Shown one piece after another: positions 8,345-19,185 of a stretch of DNA of 64,000 bases. Origin of the DNA: Frigoriglobus tundricola (lineage in GTDB: Bacteria > Planctomycetota > Planctomycetia > Gemmatales > Gemmataceae); contig NZ_CP053452.2 in the NCBI RefSeq assembly GCF_013128195.2, positions 8,990,001 through 9,054,000 of the forward strand. Direction: 5' to 3'. Made by a program: the position numbers and the translations under genes. The notes beneath the pieces were generated by a model. It had not been told where the DNA came from, ran no database searches, and saw nothing but the letters and a program-made list of their open reading frames with translations. The stretch's first letter is position 1, and each line of letters begins with the position of its first letter.

Positions 8345-9724
8345 TTACCCGCCCGGTCGAATCACAATGATCACGGGAACGGCGGTCGGCTTGCGGTCGC
8401 CGCGCTTGGAGAGGAAGTGTTTCAGTTCCGCTGACTGAGATGGGGCCGTCCGGGTCGCACCGGAAGCCACCTGCCATGTGAGCAGAACGGCGGGTTTTTC
8501 AGGCGCTTTACCCGGGGGATTAGTCAGCGCGTTCGTCACACTGTCGATGGTTCCGGCACTCACCGATTTGGGATCGCCGTACCTGTCCAGAGGAGCCTTT
8601 TCGAGGCCCGTTCCGATCGAGCCGGGACTCCCGGTACGGGGACGCTTGAACAGGCCGGCATCCATACCGAGCACGAGCTTGAGTTCGTTCTCGTCGGCAC
8701 GCGCCACGGGCGTCACGTGGAGGGAGTCGCAGACCCGCGGCGAGAACTTGCTGTCCTCGCCACAGATCTTCGTGAAAAGTTGGGTCAGTTCCTGGGCGCT
8801 CATGCACTCCGTGTAAATGACGACGGAATGCGCCTGTTTCTTGGTCAATTTCTCTACCGTGGCCGCGTCGGCGAACACGGTCAGACCGGCCGCCCTGGCC
8901 GCGTTCTGGAACACGTCCACGCCGCGAGCGGTGTCACGAACGAACAAATCGAGCCGGAACGAGGACGGGTCGCGACGGAGTTCGTCGGTCAGTTCCTGGC
9001 GGATGTCGTCGCGTTCGAGTTCGACGACCGTGCGGAGGAACGGGACGCGCAGGTGCGCGAATTCGAGCGGCGGGATCTTGGGGAGCGGGCGCGACCCGAG
9101 GAGGTCGTGGTACGCGGGCCGCGGGGCCGGGGCCACCGCGACCGCCTCCGGCACCACCGGGCGAGGCGGCGGAAGGGGCGGGACGGGGGACACATCGACG
9201 CGGACCACCACGGCCGGATCGGGCCGCGTCTCCCGCGGCGCGGTCGGTGAAGGAACGGCGGCCGGTGCATCAACCGGTGCCGGGAGCACGTTCGACCAGG
9301 GTTGTTTGGCGGCGTGGGGCTGGCTACCCGAATGGCTGTTGAAAAACGCGAACGAGGCCGCGGTGACGCTGAGCAACAGACTCGCGGCCACGGCAACGGG
9401 CACCCACCCGGAGTAATGGCGCGTAAAGGCCGGAACCGGCAGAGTGGACGGGTTCGTCTCCGGTTGTGCAATGCGGATGGGTTTTGCGGTGTGCGGTGCG
9501 GGCGTAGCCGACGCGATCCGAGAAAGAATCTTCGCCCGGAGATCGGCCGGCGGGGCGACCTGCGAGAGGCCGCGGACGCGGTCGCGATCGGCCTTGAGTT
9601 TCGCATACAAGGAGCGAGCGGCGGCGGAACTATCCAGCACGCGCCGCAGGGCACGGAGTTCCGGAGCGGACAGTTCCCCGTCCACGGCCGCGGTGATCAG
9701 TTCTTGGTGTTCGGCGGGTATCAT
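8345..9724 (-). CDS. Membrane anti-sigma factor with large periplasmic domain
   Basis: This 459-residue protein starts 12 bases after the ECF sigma stop. Residues 1-70 (ELITAAVDGELSAPELRAL, then LRAKILSRI) resemble the N-terminal anti-sigma helix bundle seen in RpoE-associated proteins, without an obvious HxxxCxxC zinc motif. One membrane segment follows at about 108-127 (GWVPVAVAASLLLSVTAASF), then a proline-rich linker (residues 150-220) and an extracytoplasmic domain of about 230 residues that I do not recognise. The inferred role is to hold the adjacent sigma factor at the membrane until an envelope signal arrives. Confidence 0.75.
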   Translation of the reverse strand: MIPAEHQELITAAVDGELSAPELRALRRVLDSSAAARSLYAKLKADRDRVRGLSQVAPPADLRAKILSRIASATPAPHTAKPIRIAQPETNPSTLPVPAFTRHYSGWVPVAVAASLLLSVTAASFAFFNSHSGSQPHAAKQPWSNVLPAPVDAPAAVPSPTAPRETRPDPAVVVRVDVSPVPPLPPPRPVVPEAVAVAPAPRPAYHDLLGSRPLPKIPPLEFAHLRVPFLRTVVELERDDIRQELTDELRRDPSSFRLDLFVRDTARGVDVFQNAARAAGLTVFADAATVEKLTKKQAHSVVIYTECMSAQELTQLFTKICGEDSKFSPRVCDSLHVTPVARADENELKLVLGMDAGLFKRPRTGSPGSIGTGLEKAPLDRYGDPKSVSAGTIDSVTNALTNPPGKAPEKPAVLLTWQVASGATRTAPSQSAELKHFLSKRGDRKPTAVPVIIVIRPGG

Positions 9725-9736
9725 GGTTCTTCGGTC

Positions 9737-10492
9737 TCAATCGCCCCGGCGGATCCAACGCGCCGGGTGAGGGGGCGGCGTGAGGGGTTCGGCTCCGTTC
9801 GGTGTGGTGGTCCCACCTCGCTCCTCGGGGTGGTCGCTGTTCTCCTGACTGCTGGCCCCGTGACTGTCTCGGAGGTCTCCTCGTTGTTCTCGCTCTCGTT
9901 TCGCTTCTTGTTCCGGCGTTCGTTCCGCGCCGTCTTCGTCAAAAGGGACGAGTAAGGCGCGGAGTTCCAACCGCGCCCGGTGCAGACGACTGCGGATCGT
10001 ACCAATTGGAACGCCCAACAGCTCTGCGATGTCCTCGTACTTCAGCCCCTCAATGTCCTTGAAAACAAGTACTTCGCGGTGTTCGGACGACAGTCGGGCG
10101 ATGGCCTCGGTCAGTTGTCGTTCGTCCTCGCTCCGTTCGAGCGCCGCGCCCGGTTTGACATACTCCGAGGGGTCGTTCGGGTCGATTCCGGTTTCACCCG
10201 ACTGTGCTTCCAAGCTGACGACCGGCCGCTTCTTACGTTTCAGGCTGATCGCGGTGTTGAACGCAATGCGGTACAGCCAGGTGAAGAACTCGGCGTCCCC
10301 CTTGAAGGCGTGTAGCGCCTGGTAGGCGCTCAGGAACGCGTCCTGAACGACATCCGCGGCATCATCGGGGCTTTGAACCAGTCGCAGCGCGGCGTTATAA
10401 AGCCTTGTCTGGTAGCGGGTTACCAATTCACCAAAGGCATCCCGTTTGCCGCCCAGACATTCCGCGATGAGCCGGCGATCGTCGTCGTTCAC
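9737..10492 (-). CDS. RpoE-like ECF sigma factor
   Basis: This 251-residue protein begins at a GTG preceded by GGAGGATC. Region 2 covers about residues 20-90 (ELVTRYQTRLYNAAL, DVVQDAFLSAY, FTWLYRIAFNTA). Region 4 covers 130-185 (LSSEHREVLVFKDIEGLKYE and GVPIGTIRSRLHRARLEL). A charged, low-complexity tail of about 60 residues after region 4 is unusual; it ends close to the next start and may be dispensable. It is a typical ECF pair with the anti-sigma gene downstream. Divergence from uvrA leaves a shared promoter region of about 270 bases. Confidence 0.9.
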   Translation of the reverse strand: MNDDDRRLIAECLGGKRDAFGELVTRYQTRLYNAALRLVQSPDDAADVVQDAFLSAYQALHAFKGDAEFFTWLYRIAFNTAISLKRKKRPVVSLEAQSGETGIDPNDPSEYVKPGAALERSEDERQLTEAIARLSSEHREVLVFKDIEGLKYEDIAELLGVPIGTIRSRLHRARLELRALLVPFDEDGAERTPEQEAKREREQRGDLRDSHGASSQENSDHPEERGGTTTPNGAEPLTPPPHPARWIRRGD

Positions 10493-10764
10493 GATCCTCC
10501 ACTGGTTGCGACGTTCCGTTAGCGATAGGAGTTCCCGGAAGCAGTCGAAAACTCATCCCGTGCGCTGATCGGAACTATACCACGGCATCCCGTCGATGAA
10601 GAGGAAATGAAAGCTCGCTCACCGGAGCCACATCTTGGCTCACTTTCCGAGTTCCGCTATTCTCCGCCGTTCGCCATCCGTATACTAGTCATCTGTACCC
10701 TTCTTTCGCTCGCCCGCCGCACGATCACAAGCAGTCGCGGTACTCAGGAGGAGTCTCCGAGCGC
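10493..10764. promoter_or_regulatory. Divergent promoter region between the ECF sigma gene and uvrA
   Basis: The uvrA ATG at 10765 follows a strong CAGGAGGAG at 10745-10753. A TATACT hexamer at 10681-10686 is a plausible -10 box for uvrA; I see no convincing -35 at 17 bases. I found no recognisable LexA-type operator, but planctomycete SOS boxes are not something I can read reliably. Confidence 0.35.
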
Positions 10765-13700
10765 ATGGACACCAAGAGCATCGTCGTGCGCGGGGCGCGC
10801 GAACACAACCTCCGAAACGTCAACCTCGAACTGCCGCGCAACAAGCTGATCGTCTTCACCGGCGTGAGCGGGAGCGGGAAATCGTCGCTCGCGTTCGACA
10901 CGATCTACGCCGAGGGCCAGCGCCGCTACGTCGAGAGCCTTTCCAGCTACGCCCGGCAGTTCCTCGGCCAGCTCCCGAAGCCGGACGTGGATTACATCGG
11001 CGGGCTGTCGCCGTCCGTGAGCATCCAGCAGAAGACCGCCGGCCGCAACCCGCGGAGCACCGTCGGCACCATCACTGAAGTGAGCGACTTCCTGCGGGTG
11101 TTGTACGCGCGGCTCGGCCTGGGGCACTGCGTGAAGTGCTCCCGGCCGATCACCGCCCAGACGCGCGAACAGATCATCGGCCGCATCCTCGCCCTGCCCG
11201 AAGGAACGCGGTTTCAGCTCCTGGCGCCGGTCGTGCGCGGGCAAAAGGGCGAGTTCAAGGACTTCTTCGCTGACATGGTGAAGCGCGGCTACGTCCGCGC
11301 CCGCGTCGACGGTCAGGTGGTCAAGCTGACCGACGACCTGAAGCTCGACAAGCGCATCAAGCACACGATCGAGATCGTCGTGGACCGCCTCAAGGCGGAC
11401 GCGAAGGGTCGGGTGCGCATCGCGGAAGCGGTGGAACAAGCGCTCGCGCTGGCGGAGGGCAACCTCATCATCTCGGTGGAACCGGTTGCCGAGGCGAGCG
11501 GGGGGCGTAAGCCCCCCGAGTCCACGAGTCGCACCGGTGCCGAGTTAAACGGCACGGGCTCCGAGGAACTGACGTCCGACAAAGCGACACGCTCCGCGGG
11601 GGGCTCACGCCCCCCGCTCGCCTCGGACATACTGCTCTCGGCTCACTACGCCTGTACGCACTGCAACATCAGTTACGTGCCGCCGACGCCGCAGTTGTTC
11701 AGCTTCAACAGCCCGCACGGCATGTGCCCCGCCTGTGACGGTCTGGGCACGCTCTACACCTTCGACGCCGACCTCCTCATCCCCGACCCGTCCCTGAGCG
11801 TGTACGAGGGCGCGATCCCGCTGATCGGTCCGCTCAAGGGCATGGGCCGGTGGCGGAAGCACATTTACGAGGGCGTCGGCAAGTCACTCGGCATCGACTT
11901 GAAGAAGCCGTGGCAGAATCTGCCCGAAGCGCAGCAGAACCTGCTGTTGCAGGGGAGCGGTGACGCGCACATCGTCTGGGAGTGGAAACAGCGCGGCGGG
12001 AAAGTGTGGAAGCACGGCGGCAAGTGGGAGGGGATCGTCCCGCAACTGATCGCGCAGTTCAAGAAGACCGCGGCCGGGCCGCGGCGCATGCAGCTCGAAA
12101 AGTACATGCGCGTCGTCCGCTGCCCCGCCTGCGACGGCCAGCGTTTGAACCCCCAAGCCCGCGCGGTTCGGGTCGGCGGGCGCACGCTGGTCGAGGTCGG
12201 GCACACGCCCATCGGCGACCTGATGCCGTGGTTCAACGAGTACGAGCGGACCATATCGGACAGCGCGAAAGTCGTGGCCGGTGAGCTGCTGAAGGAGATC
12301 CGCGCCCGGCTCGGGTTCCTGCTCAACGTCGGGCTCCACTACCTCACGCTCGACCGCTCGGCCCCGACCCTCTCCGGCGGCGAGGCGCAGCGCATCCGGC
12401 TCGCGTCACAGATCGGCAGCGGGCTGGTGGGCGTGCTGTACGTCCTCGACGAACCCAGCATCGGTCTGCACCCTCGCGACAACGCCCGCCTGCTCGCGAG
12501 CCTCGAGCGGCTCCGCGACATGGGAAACACGGTCCTTGTCGTGGAACACGACGAGGACACCATGCGGGCCGCGGACTACCTCGTGGACTTCGGTCCGGGT
12601 CCCGGCGTGCGCGGCGGCGAAGTCGTCGCCGCCGGGACTCCGGCCGAGGTGTTCGCCGAGCCGCGCAGCCTGACGGGCCAGTACCTCACGGGAACCAAGT
12701 CGATCGCGGTGCCGGCGGAGCGCCGCGCACCTAGTGGGAAGGCGCTCCGGATCGTCGGCGCGACACACAACAACCTCAAGGACGTGACGGCCGAGATTCC
12801 CCTCGGCGTATTCGTCGCCATCACCGGCGTGAGCGGGAGCGGCAAGTCGTCGCTGATTAACGATGTGCTCCGGACCGGACTGTCCCGCGCCCTGGCGAGC
12901 GGGGGGCGTAAGCCCCCCGAGTCCGACGATACCAGGTCCGACGATGGCGAATCCAACGGTCGGCGTAAGTCCTCCGGGTCGAAGACCGATGAGGAGACCG
13001 AGGACGAGACCGGCGACGTCCTCCTCGAACGCGAGACGAGCGCGCGGATCGAAGGCGCCGAGCACATCGACAAGGTGATCGACATCGACCAGACGCCGAT
13101 CGGCCGCACGCCGCGCTCGAACCCGGCGACGTACATCAAGCTCTGGGACGAGATCCGCACGCTCTACGCCGAGATGCCGGACGCGAAGGTGCGCGGGTAC
13201 CAACCGGGGCGGTTCAGCTTCAACAAGCCCGGCGGCCGGTGCGAGGCGTGCGAGGGCAACGGCGCCAACAAGCTCGAAATGGACTTCCTCGCGGACGTGT
13301 GGGTGCAGTGCCCCGTCTGCGAGGGCCGCCGGTTCAACCGCGAAACGCTCCAGGTGAAGTACCGCGGCAAGTCGATTCAAGACGTGCTCGAAATGGAGGT
13401 CGCGCAGGCGCTCGAGCACTTCGAGCACGTCCCGAAGGTGCGGGCGATGGTGCAGACGCTGCACGACGTCGGGCTCGACTACATCAAGCTCGGCCAGCCC
13501 TCGCCGACGCTCTCCGGCGGCGAGGCGCAGCGGATCAAACTCGCCAAGGAACTCGTTCGCAAGAGTACGGGCAAGACGCTCTACATCCTCGACGAGCCGA
13601 CGACCGGCCTCCACTTCGAGGACGTGCGCAAGCTGCTGGAGGTGTTGCACGGCTTCGTTCAGCAGGGCAACACCGTTCTCGTGATCGAACACGATCTGGA

Positions 13701-16700
13701 CGTGGTGAAGGCCGCCGACTGGGTGATCGACCTCGGCCCCGATGGCGGCGCCGGCGGCGGCACGATCGTAGCCGAGGGCACCCCGGAGGCGGTCGCGAAA
13801 GTCGCCGAGTCGTACACCGGGCAGGCGCTGGTCCCGCTGCTCGTCCCCGCGAAGAAGGCCGCGAGCGCCAAGAAGCGGGTGAAGCAGCAAGCGCCCGACT
13901 CGAAGCAAAGTTACATCACGCACCTCTGTGTGGAGGGGGCGTGCCAGCACAATTTGAAGAACGTGTCCGCACAGTTGCCGCGCGAGAAGATGACGGTGTT
14001 CTGCGGGCCGTCGGGGTCGGGTAAGTCGTCGCTCGCGCTCGACACGATCTACGCCGAGGGCCAGCGCCGCTACGTCGAGAGCCTTTCCAGTTACGCCCGG
14101 CAGTTCCTGGGGCAGGTGCAGAAGCCCAGGGTGGAGCACGTGACGGGCCTGTCGCCGGCCATCAGCATCGAGCAGAAGACGACGAGCAAGAGCCCACGCA
14201 GTACCGTGGGCACCGTTACCGAAATTTACGACTACCTCCGCATCCTCTATGCGCGCCTGGGGCAGCGCCACTGCTCGAACTGCGGGCGCCCGGTGGGCAC
14301 TCAAACGGCCGATCAGATTGTGGACAAGGTGCTGTCGCTCCCGGAGGGAACGAAGCTCTACATCATGGCCCCGCTGGAGCGCAAGGGGCAGGAAAAGTAC
14401 GACACGCTGTTCGACGAGATCCGCCGCGCGGGGTTCACGCGGATGCGCGTGGACGGGAAGAGTTACACCATCGACGCGCCGCCCGAAATCGACCACCGCC
14501 GCAAGCACAACGTCGAAATCGTGGTGGACCGCAACGTGGTCAAACCGGGCACGCGGACCCGGCTCGCGGAGGCCGTGGAGCAGTCGCTCGACCTGGGCCG
14601 CGGCGTGATGCGCATCGCCTACGTTGGGGCCGACGTCGATGAGCCGAAGTGGAAGGTCGAGACGTTCTCGCAGCACCTCGCGTGCGAGCACTGCAACTTG
14701 AGCTTCGAGCCCCTCAACCCGCACCACTACTCGTTCAACAGCCCGCTCGGCTGGTGCCCCACGTGCGAGGGGCTCGGCTTCCAGCGCGGCGCGAACGCGA
14801 ACCTGCTCCTCGGTGACACCCGGCTGTCGCTCCGGGCCGGTGCCGTGACCGCGTGGCCGGACCTTGGCGCCGGGGCGCCGTGGCTCCCGTTCGCGGAGGG
14901 GCTCGCCAGACACGTCGGGTTCTCGCTCGACACGCCGTTCGCCCAGCTCGACCCGGCCCACCAGCGGGCGGTCCTCCACGGCACCGGCGAAGCGTGGGTG
15001 GCGCTGAGCGCGGACCGCGGACCGCGGACCACGGACCCAAAAACTAAGGCGAAGAAGGCAAAAACGAGTGTCGACGCTCCGCGTTCCGACCCCCGCGCTT
15101 CGCGGTTCCAATACAAGGGGCTGTTCCCGGCAGTGGACGAGGCTTCGCGCGTGTCCTGGGTGTACCGTTCGCGGCTCGAACACCTTGTGGACGAGGTGCC
15201 CTGCACCGCCTGTCGCGGCGCGCGCATCCGCGCGGACGCCGCCGCCACGCGGTTCGCCGGCCTCTCGCTCGGCGAACTGTGCGCGAAATCACTCGGCGAC
15301 ACGCTCACGTTGTTCGAGGCACTCAAACTCTCGAAAACCGAACGACAGGTGGCGGGCGAAGTGCTGCGCGAGATCGCGGCGCGGCTCAAGTTCCTGGTCG
15401 ATGTCGGGCTGGACTACCTTTCGCTCAACCGCCAGGGGCCGACGCTCTCCGGTGGGGAAGCGCAGCGCATCCGGCTCGCGTCGCAGATCGGCAGCGGGCT
15501 CACGGGGGTGCTGTACGTCCTCGACGAGCCGACCATCGGCCTGCACCCGCGCGACAACGAGCGCCTCCTGCTCGCGCTCCAGCGCCTCCGCGACCTGGGC
15601 AACACGCTCGTGGTGGTCGAACACGACCGCGAGGTGATCGCGGCGGCCGACCACCTGCTCGACTTCGGTCCCGGTGCGGGCGATCACGGCGGCGAGATCA
15701 CAGCCAGCGGCACGCCGAAACAGGTGACCAAAAACCCCGACTCTCTGACCGGGAAGTACCTGAGCGGGAAACTCGCGATCCCGGTGCCCACGAACCGGCG
15801 CACGGGGGAGAAACCTCCCCCCCCGGCCCCCCTCCCTAAAGGGAAGGGGGAGAAAACCCGTCGACGTTCCGAACCATTGACGGAATCCAAGGAGGCAACG
15901 CACATCGTCACCCCCCTCCCTTCAGGGAGGGGGGCCGGGGGCGTGGGTCTTGAGAACGAGGCCCTCTCGGGCAACGTCCTCTCCATCCTCGGCGCGCGGC
16001 AGCACAACCTGAAGAACGTGGACGTTCACCTGCCGCTCGGCGCGTTCGTCGCCGTGACCGGGGTGAGCGGCTCGGGCAAGTCGTCGCTCATCAACGAGGT
16101 GCTCTACAACACGCTCGCGCGGAAGTTGCACCGCGCCCGCACGGCCGGCGCCGCGCACGACGACATTCAGGGCCTCGAACACATCGACAAGATCATCAAC
16201 GTCGATCAAGACCCGATCGGGAACTCGCCCTCCTCGAACCCCGCGACCTATACCGGCGTGTTCGACCTCGTCCGGGAACTGTTCGCGCGGCTGCCGGAGT
16301 CCAAGGTCCGCGGCTACCACCCCCGGCGCTTCAGTTTCAACCAGAAGGGCGGGCGCTGCGAGGCGTGCGAGGGGATGGGCCAGAAGGTGATCGAGATGCA
16401 CTTCCTCCCGGACGTGTGGGTGGAGTGCGACACGTGCCGCGGGTCGCGGTACAACCCCGAAACGCTCGCGGTGCGGTACCACGGCCGGAGCATCGCCGAC
16501 GTCCTCGCCATGCGCGTCGGTGAGGCGCTCGAACTGTTCAACAACATCCCCAAGATCCGGCACATCCTCCAGACGCTCGATGACGTGGGCCTGGGTTACA
16601 TGGCGCTCGGGCAATCGGCCCCGACCATGTCCGGCGGCGAGGCGCAGCGCGTCAAGCTCGCGGCCGAACTCGCGCGTCCGAGTACCGGCAAGACGCTGTA

Positions 16701-18039
16701 TTTGCTCGACGAGCCGACCACCGGACTCCACTTCGACGACATCCGCAAGTTACTGGAGGTCCTGCACCGGCTGGTCGATCTCGGCAACACGGTCATCACG
16801 GTCGAGCACAACCTGGACGTCATCAAGACCGCCGATTGGATCATCGACATGGGACCGGAGGCCGGGGCCGGGGGCGGGACGGTCGTCGCCCGCGGCACGC
16901 CGGAAGACGTTGTGCGACAGTTCGAAGGCGGTGCCAAAACGCACACCGGGCGCATCCTCAAGGGCGTTCTCGAAGCCGGCCCCCACGCCGAGCGCCCCAG
17001 GTTCGATCCCAACGCCGCTACGGCCAAGCGCGACGGCGACCTGGACATCTCGGAAGTCGGTAAGGACCAGTTGCTCCCGTGGCAGGCCAACGGCCCCCTG
17101 TGGCACACGCGCGAGCGGGTCACCACGACCGGCAAGCCGGCGAGGTGGGACGGCGACGCCCTCGCCTGGGTCATCGATCTCGTGAACGAACTCGGAACCT
17201 TCTCCGAGACGAACTGGAACCACCGGAGCATCGTCGAGATTCCACTCGCGAAGAAATCGGAGGGCTGGTTCCTGCACGCGATGACCGGTCACGAGGCCTA
17301 CTTCAAACTCGTGTTCCGCGTGCCCGGCCGGCCGTTCAAGTCGGAGGCACTCGAAGCGAAGCTCGCCCTCCGCCCGCTCTCCGACACCCCCGGGCTCGAA
17401 GGGTTCTCGCGCGACGACAACCGCGTCGAAGTCGCGAGCGTTCCCGGGGGACAACAGATCGTCGTTGTCGTTCACAAGAAGGACGAGATCGATACGCCGG
17501 CGTTCCGCGAGTTCCTCGCGCGGGCCGTCGAGGTCGTACAGGGCCGGAGCGCGACGACCGCGGCCGGCGTCGAAGGCAACATGCCCTGGAAGAAGGACGG
17601 CGAGAAGTGGCACCTGGGCGACAAGGGCTTCCCGCCCGGCCAGGGCGCGAAGTGGGACCGCGCGCTCCTACCAAGACTCGTGAAGCTGCTCCGGGACATC
17701 GACCCGGCCCTGGAGTTCAAGTGGGACGTGCGGGACGCCGTGACGGTCCGGCCGCCGGGCGCGTCGCGGTTCTGGGTGCGAATCAAGACGAAGGAGCGCG
17801 ACGCGCTGGAGGTCTGGTTCACGGGCCGGCGCGGGCAAGCGCGACCGGCACTGTTCGAGAACCTCGGCTCAGACACAGCCATTGAGGGCGATCGTGCGGA
17901 CGGCAGCGAGGTGCTGAAGCTCTGGTTCTCGACGGGCACGCAGCTCGACGCGGCCAAACTGAAGCCGCTGCTCGCGGACCACTTGAAGGCCTTCAAAAAG
18001 GCATTCGGAGAAGGTGCAAGCGGGAAGGAAGCGGGGTAA
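10765..18039 (+). CDS. uvrA: Tandem-duplicated excinuclease ABC subunit UvrA with C-terminal extension
   Basis: This protein of 2424 residues is over twice the usual ~940. It holds two complete UvrA units and so four ATPase modules. Walker A motifs (GVSGSGKSS or GPSGSGKSS) start near residues 33, 688, 1081 and 1766; LSGGEAQR-type signatures start near 536, 916, 1561 and 1955 (the last is MSGGEAQR). The zinc-finger cysteine pairs are intact in both halves (e.g. CTHC..CPAC; CEAC..CPVC). UvrA dimers find bulky DNA lesions and load UvrB; here one chain could form the pseudo-dimer. Fused UvrA is known in Chlamydiae. Residues from about 2088 form an unrecognised extension with two related halves. 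In-frame palindromic repeats interrupt four surface loops. No uvrB or uvrC is nearby. Confidence 0.95.
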   Translation: MDTKSIVVRGAREHNLRNVNLELPRNKLIVFTGVSGSGKSSLAFDTIYAEGQRRYVESLSSYARQFLGQLPKPDVDYIGGLSPSVSIQQKTAGRNPRSTVGTITEVSDFLRVLYARLGLGHCVKCSRPITAQTREQIIGRILALPEGTRFQLLAPVVRGQKGEFKDFFADMVKRGYVRARVDGQVVKLTDDLKLDKRIKHTIEIVVDRLKADAKGRVRIAEAVEQALALAEGNLIISVEPVAEASGGRKPPESTSRTGAELNGTGSEELTSDKATRSAGGSRPPLASDILLSAHYACTHCNISYVPPTPQLFSFNSPHGMCPACDGLGTLYTFDADLLIPDPSLSVYEGAIPLIGPLKGMGRWRKHIYEGVGKSLGIDLKKPWQNLPEAQQNLLLQGSGDAHIVWEWKQRGGKVWKHGGKWEGIVPQLIAQFKKTAAGPRRMQLEKYMRVVRCPACDGQRLNPQARAVRVGGRTLVEVGHTPIGDLMPWFNEYERTISDSAKVVAGELLKEIRARLGFLLNVGLHYLTLDRSAPTLSGGEAQRIRLASQIGSGLVGVLYVLDEPSIGLHPRDNARLLASLERLRDMGNTVLVVEHDEDTMRAADYLVDFGPGPGVRGGEVVAAGTPAEVFAEPRSLTGQYLTGTKSIAVPAERRAPSGKALRIVGATHNNLKDVTAEIPLGVFVAITGVSGSGKSSLINDVLRTGLSRALASGGRKPPESDDTRSDDGESNGRRKSSGSKTDEETEDETGDVLLERETSARIEGAEHIDKVIDIDQTPIGRTPRSNPATYIKLWDEIRTLYAEMPDAKVRGYQPGRFSFNKPGGRCEACEGNGANKLEMDFLADVWVQCPVCEGRRFNRETLQVKYRGKSIQDVLEMEVAQALEHFEHVPKVRAMVQTLHDVGLDYIKLGQPSPTLSGGEAQRIKLAKELVRKSTGKTLYILDEPTTGLHFEDVRKLLEVLHGFVQQGNTVLVIEHDLDVVKAADWVIDLGPDGGAGGGTIVAEGTPEAVAKVAESYTGQALVPLLVPAKKAASAKKRVKQQAPDSKQSYITHLCVEGACQHNLKNVSAQLPREKMTVFCGPSGSGKSSLALDTIYAEGQRRYVESLSSYARQFLGQVQKPRVEHVTGLSPAISIEQKTTSKSPRSTVGTVTEIYDYLRILYARLGQRHCSNCGRPVGTQTADQIVDKVLSLPEGTKLYIMAPLERKGQEKYDTLFDEIRRAGFTRMRVDGKSYTIDAPPEIDHRRKHNVEIVVDRNVVKPGTRTRLAEAVEQSLDLGRGVMRIAYVGADVDEPKWKVETFSQHLACEHCNLSFEPLNPHHYSFNSPLGWCPTCEGLGFQRGANANLLLGDTRLSLRAGAVTAWPDLGAGAPWLPFAEGLARHVGFSLDTPFAQLDPAHQRAVLHGTGEAWVALSADRGPRTTDPKTKAKKAKTSVDAPRSDPRASRFQYKGLFPAVDEASRVSWVYRSRLEHLVDEVPCTACRGARIRADAAATRFAGLSLGELCAKSLGDTLTLFEALKLSKTERQVAGEVLREIAARLKFLVDVGLDYLSLNRQGPTLSGGEAQRIRLASQIGSGLTGVLYVLDEPTIGLHPRDNERLLLALQRLRDLGNTLVVVEHDREVIAAADHLLDFGPGAGDHGGEITASGTPKQVTKNPDSLTGKYLSGKLAIPVPTNRRTGEKPPPPAPLPKGKGEKTRRRSEPLTESKEATHIVTPLPSGRGAGGVGLENEALSGNVLSILGARQHNLKNVDVHLPLGAFVAVTGVSGSGKSSLINEVLYNTLARKLHRARTAGAAHDDIQGLEHIDKIINVDQDPIGNSPSSNPATYTGVFDLVRELFARLPESKVRGYHPRRFSFNQKGGRCEACEGMGQKVIEMHFLPDVWVECDTCRGSRYNPETLAVRYHGRSIADVLAMRVGEALELFNNIPKIRHILQTLDDVGLGYMALGQSAPTMSGGEAQRVKLAAELARPSTGKTLYLLDEPTTGLHFDDIRKLLEVLHRLVDLGNTVITVEHNLDVIKTADWIIDMGPEAGAGGGTVVARGTPEDVVRQFEGGAKTHTGRILKGVLEAGPHAERPRFDPNAATAKRDGDLDISEVGKDQLLPWQANGPLWHTRERVTTTGKPARWDGDALAWVIDLVNELGTFSETNWNHRSIVEIPLAKKSEGWFLHAMTGHEAYFKLVFRVPGRPFKSEALEAKLALRPLSDTPGLEGFSRDDNRVEVASVPGGQQIVVVVHKKDEIDTPAFREFLARAVEVVQGRSATTAAGVEGNMPWKKDGEKWHLGDKGFPPGQGAKWDRALLPRLVKLLRDIDPALEFKWDVRDAVTVRPPGASRFWVRIKTKERDALEVWFTGRRGQARPALFENLGSDTAIEGDRADGSEVLKLWFSTGTQLDAAKLKPLLADHLKAFKKAFGEGASGKEAG
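11489..11626. repeat. In-frame palindromic repeat pair inside uvrA, copy 1
   Basis: The arms 11489-11519 and 11597-11626 are near-perfect inverted copies (CCGAGGCGAGCGGGGGGCGT), and each is itself a hairpin (GGGGGGC..GCCCCCC). The segment is translated without a stop as about 46 residues including SGGRKPPES and GGSRPPLAS. It lies between the strand before the first zinc module and the CTHC cysteines, a place where ordinary UvrA has a short linker. Confidence 0.85.
12895..12990. repeat. In-frame palindromic repeat inside uvrA, copy 2 with a decayed partner
   Basis: GGCGAGCGGGGGGCGTAAGC recurs at 12895, identical to the core of copy 1, and is again read as SGGRKPPES. About 55 bases further a diverged direct copy encodes NGRRKSSGS. 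The insert sits after the second Walker A helix, in the variable loop before the conserved [11 protein letters not shown] stretch. Confidence 0.75.
15009..15036. repeat. Four tandem CGCGGAC heptamers inside uvrA
   Basis: Three exact CGCGGAC units and one variant (CACGGAC) lie in frame in the third module, read as ADRGPRTTD. The heptamer length is not a multiple of three, so gain or loss of a unit would shift the frame. The neighbouring codons give a lysine-rich linker ([10 protein letters not shown]). Confidence 0.7.
15820..15941. repeat. In-frame inverted repeat inside uvrA, CCCCCTCCCT type
   Basis: The arms 15820-15850 and 15911-15941 are near-perfect inverted copies built on CCCCCTCCCTnnAGGGA. 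The segment is translated as a proline/glycine-rich linker ([14 protein letters not shown] to [10 protein letters not shown]) between the third ATPase module and the start of the fourth. It is a different sequence class from the repeats at 11489 and 12895. Confidence 0.8.
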
Positions 18040-18065
18040 GGAGCGGTTGCATTCAAGACAGAAAG

Positions 18066-18139
18066 AGCCGCAGATGAACGCAGATCAGAAGCAGAACAAT
18101 TCATTCTGTTCTGTCACTAATCTGCGTTCACCCGCGGCT
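18066..18139. terminator. Inverted repeat between convergent genes
   Basis: AGCCGCAGATGAACGCAGAT at 18066-18085 pairs with 18120-18139 with two mismatches; an inner AGAACA/TGTTCT pair extends the fold. It lies between the uvrA stop and the stop of the minus-strand sugar isomerase-like gene, so it can serve as a bidirectional terminator. The sequence has the look of a dispersed repeat. Confidence 0.65.
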
Positions 18140-18155
18140 ACTTCTATTCTCGTCT

Positions 18156-19055
18156 TTACGGTTTCCACGTTCGGTAATCCGGCATCGTGCCCGCGTCCTT
18201 CCCCTCGAGCTGAGGGAGCAGCCACCGGAGGCCGTCGAGGTTGTCGGCCAGGCGCTCGGCGACATCGTCTTGCGTGTGCCCGATGATGCCGATGGGGCCG
18301 GTGTAGCCGCTGTCGCGGATCTGCCCGAGCAACTTCACATCGAGTTCGCCGGTGCCCAGCGGCATGATCTTCTTGCCGACCTTGTCCCCTCCCCTCACGC
18401 TGCCGTTCAAGTTGAGCGCGAGCAGGTGCGGTTTCATCCGCTTGAGCAGCTCGGGGAACGTGTCGAAGTGTTCGTGCCCGTGGTGCAGGTTGTAAACGAT
18501 GCCGACGTTTTTCAACTTGAGGGCTTCGATCATTGCGATCTGATTCTCGGGCTCCCCAAACCACCCGCCGTGGTTGTAGAGCGCGACCCGGCAACCGAGC
18601 TTCGCGGCCTCCTCGGCGATGGGTTTGATAGTCTTCGCGGCGGCTCGAACTTTTGCGGCGCGGTCCCCGCCCGCCGGCTCGCCGGAGGTCACCCACAGTT
18701 GCGGCTTCACGTCGTGCTTCTTGATCACCGCGAGCAGCGTCTGTGCGTCCGGGCCGAGGTCGGCCGGAAACCATACTGCGGTCAGCTCGATCTTTGCCTT
18801 CTTGAGAAGAGCAACTTCGGCGTCGAAAGTCGGCAGGTGTTCGCCGCGCCAGTCGTAGGCGTACTTCTTGAACCCCAGGGTCTGGAGCACCTCGACGCGC
18901 GCGGCGGGTCCGCGCTTCTTCGCGTCGAACGGGACGATGCACCACGCCACGAGGTTGTCCTGGGCAAAGAGTTTTGCAGGTGCTGGCGGGTCGGCCGGTC
19001 GCGCGATGGTGCTGAAAACGGCAACCACAAGCAGGGAGAGCATGGTTCGCGTCAT
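18156..19055 (-). CDS. Exported sugar phosphate isomerase/epimerase-like protein
   Basis: This is a protein of about 299 residues. I chose ATG 19055 because it begins a signal peptide (MLSLLVVAVFSTIARPADP); the frame is open to 19169 but that extension is not signal-like. The remainder has the xylose-isomerase-like TIM-barrel pattern: FKKYAYDW, ELTAVWFPADL, KPQLWVTSGEP, VALYNHGGWFGEPENQ, GIVYNLHHGHEHFD, LLALNLNG and GPIGIIGHTQDD. The Glu/His positions typical of metal sites in this fold are visible in NHGGW and HHGHE. The substrate is unknown. Planctomycetes carry many exported members, usually linked to sugar breakdown. There is no clear Shine-Dalgarno. Confidence 0.85.
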   Translation of the reverse strand: MTRTMLSLLVVAVFSTIARPADPPAPAKLFAQDNLVAWCIVPFDAKKRGPAARVEVLQTLGFKKYAYDWRGEHLPTFDAEVALLKKAKIELTAVWFPADLGPDAQTLLAVIKKHDVKPQLWVTSGEPAGGDRAAKVRAAAKTIKPIAEEAAKLGCRVALYNHGGWFGEPENQIAMIEALKLKNVGIVYNLHHGHEHFDTFPELLKRMKPHLLALNLNGSVRGGDKVGKKIMPLGTGELDVKLLGQIRDSGYTGPIGIIGHTQDDVAERLADNLDGLRWLLPQLEGKDAGTMPDYRTWKP

Positions 19056-19185
19056 GGCTGTCGGTGGTATGGGGGAGGGTGCGAGGGCCTTTCTTTTACC
19101 TACGCGCCGGGCGAGCCACGGACCATTTGGAAGTGACGACGGCGATTCGATACCGGCCACCCGCGCCACGGGCTACAATCGCGTT

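Noticed and set aside
12406-15183. Long antisense open frame of 925 codons opposite uvrA
   Set aside because: It mirrors high-GC codon bias of uvrA on the other strand and has Arg/Glu/Val-rich composition with no motif.
18868-19185. Upstream extension of the radical SAM protein
   Set aside because: It overlaps the divergent isomerase-like gene; the B12 domain begins just after ATG 19186.
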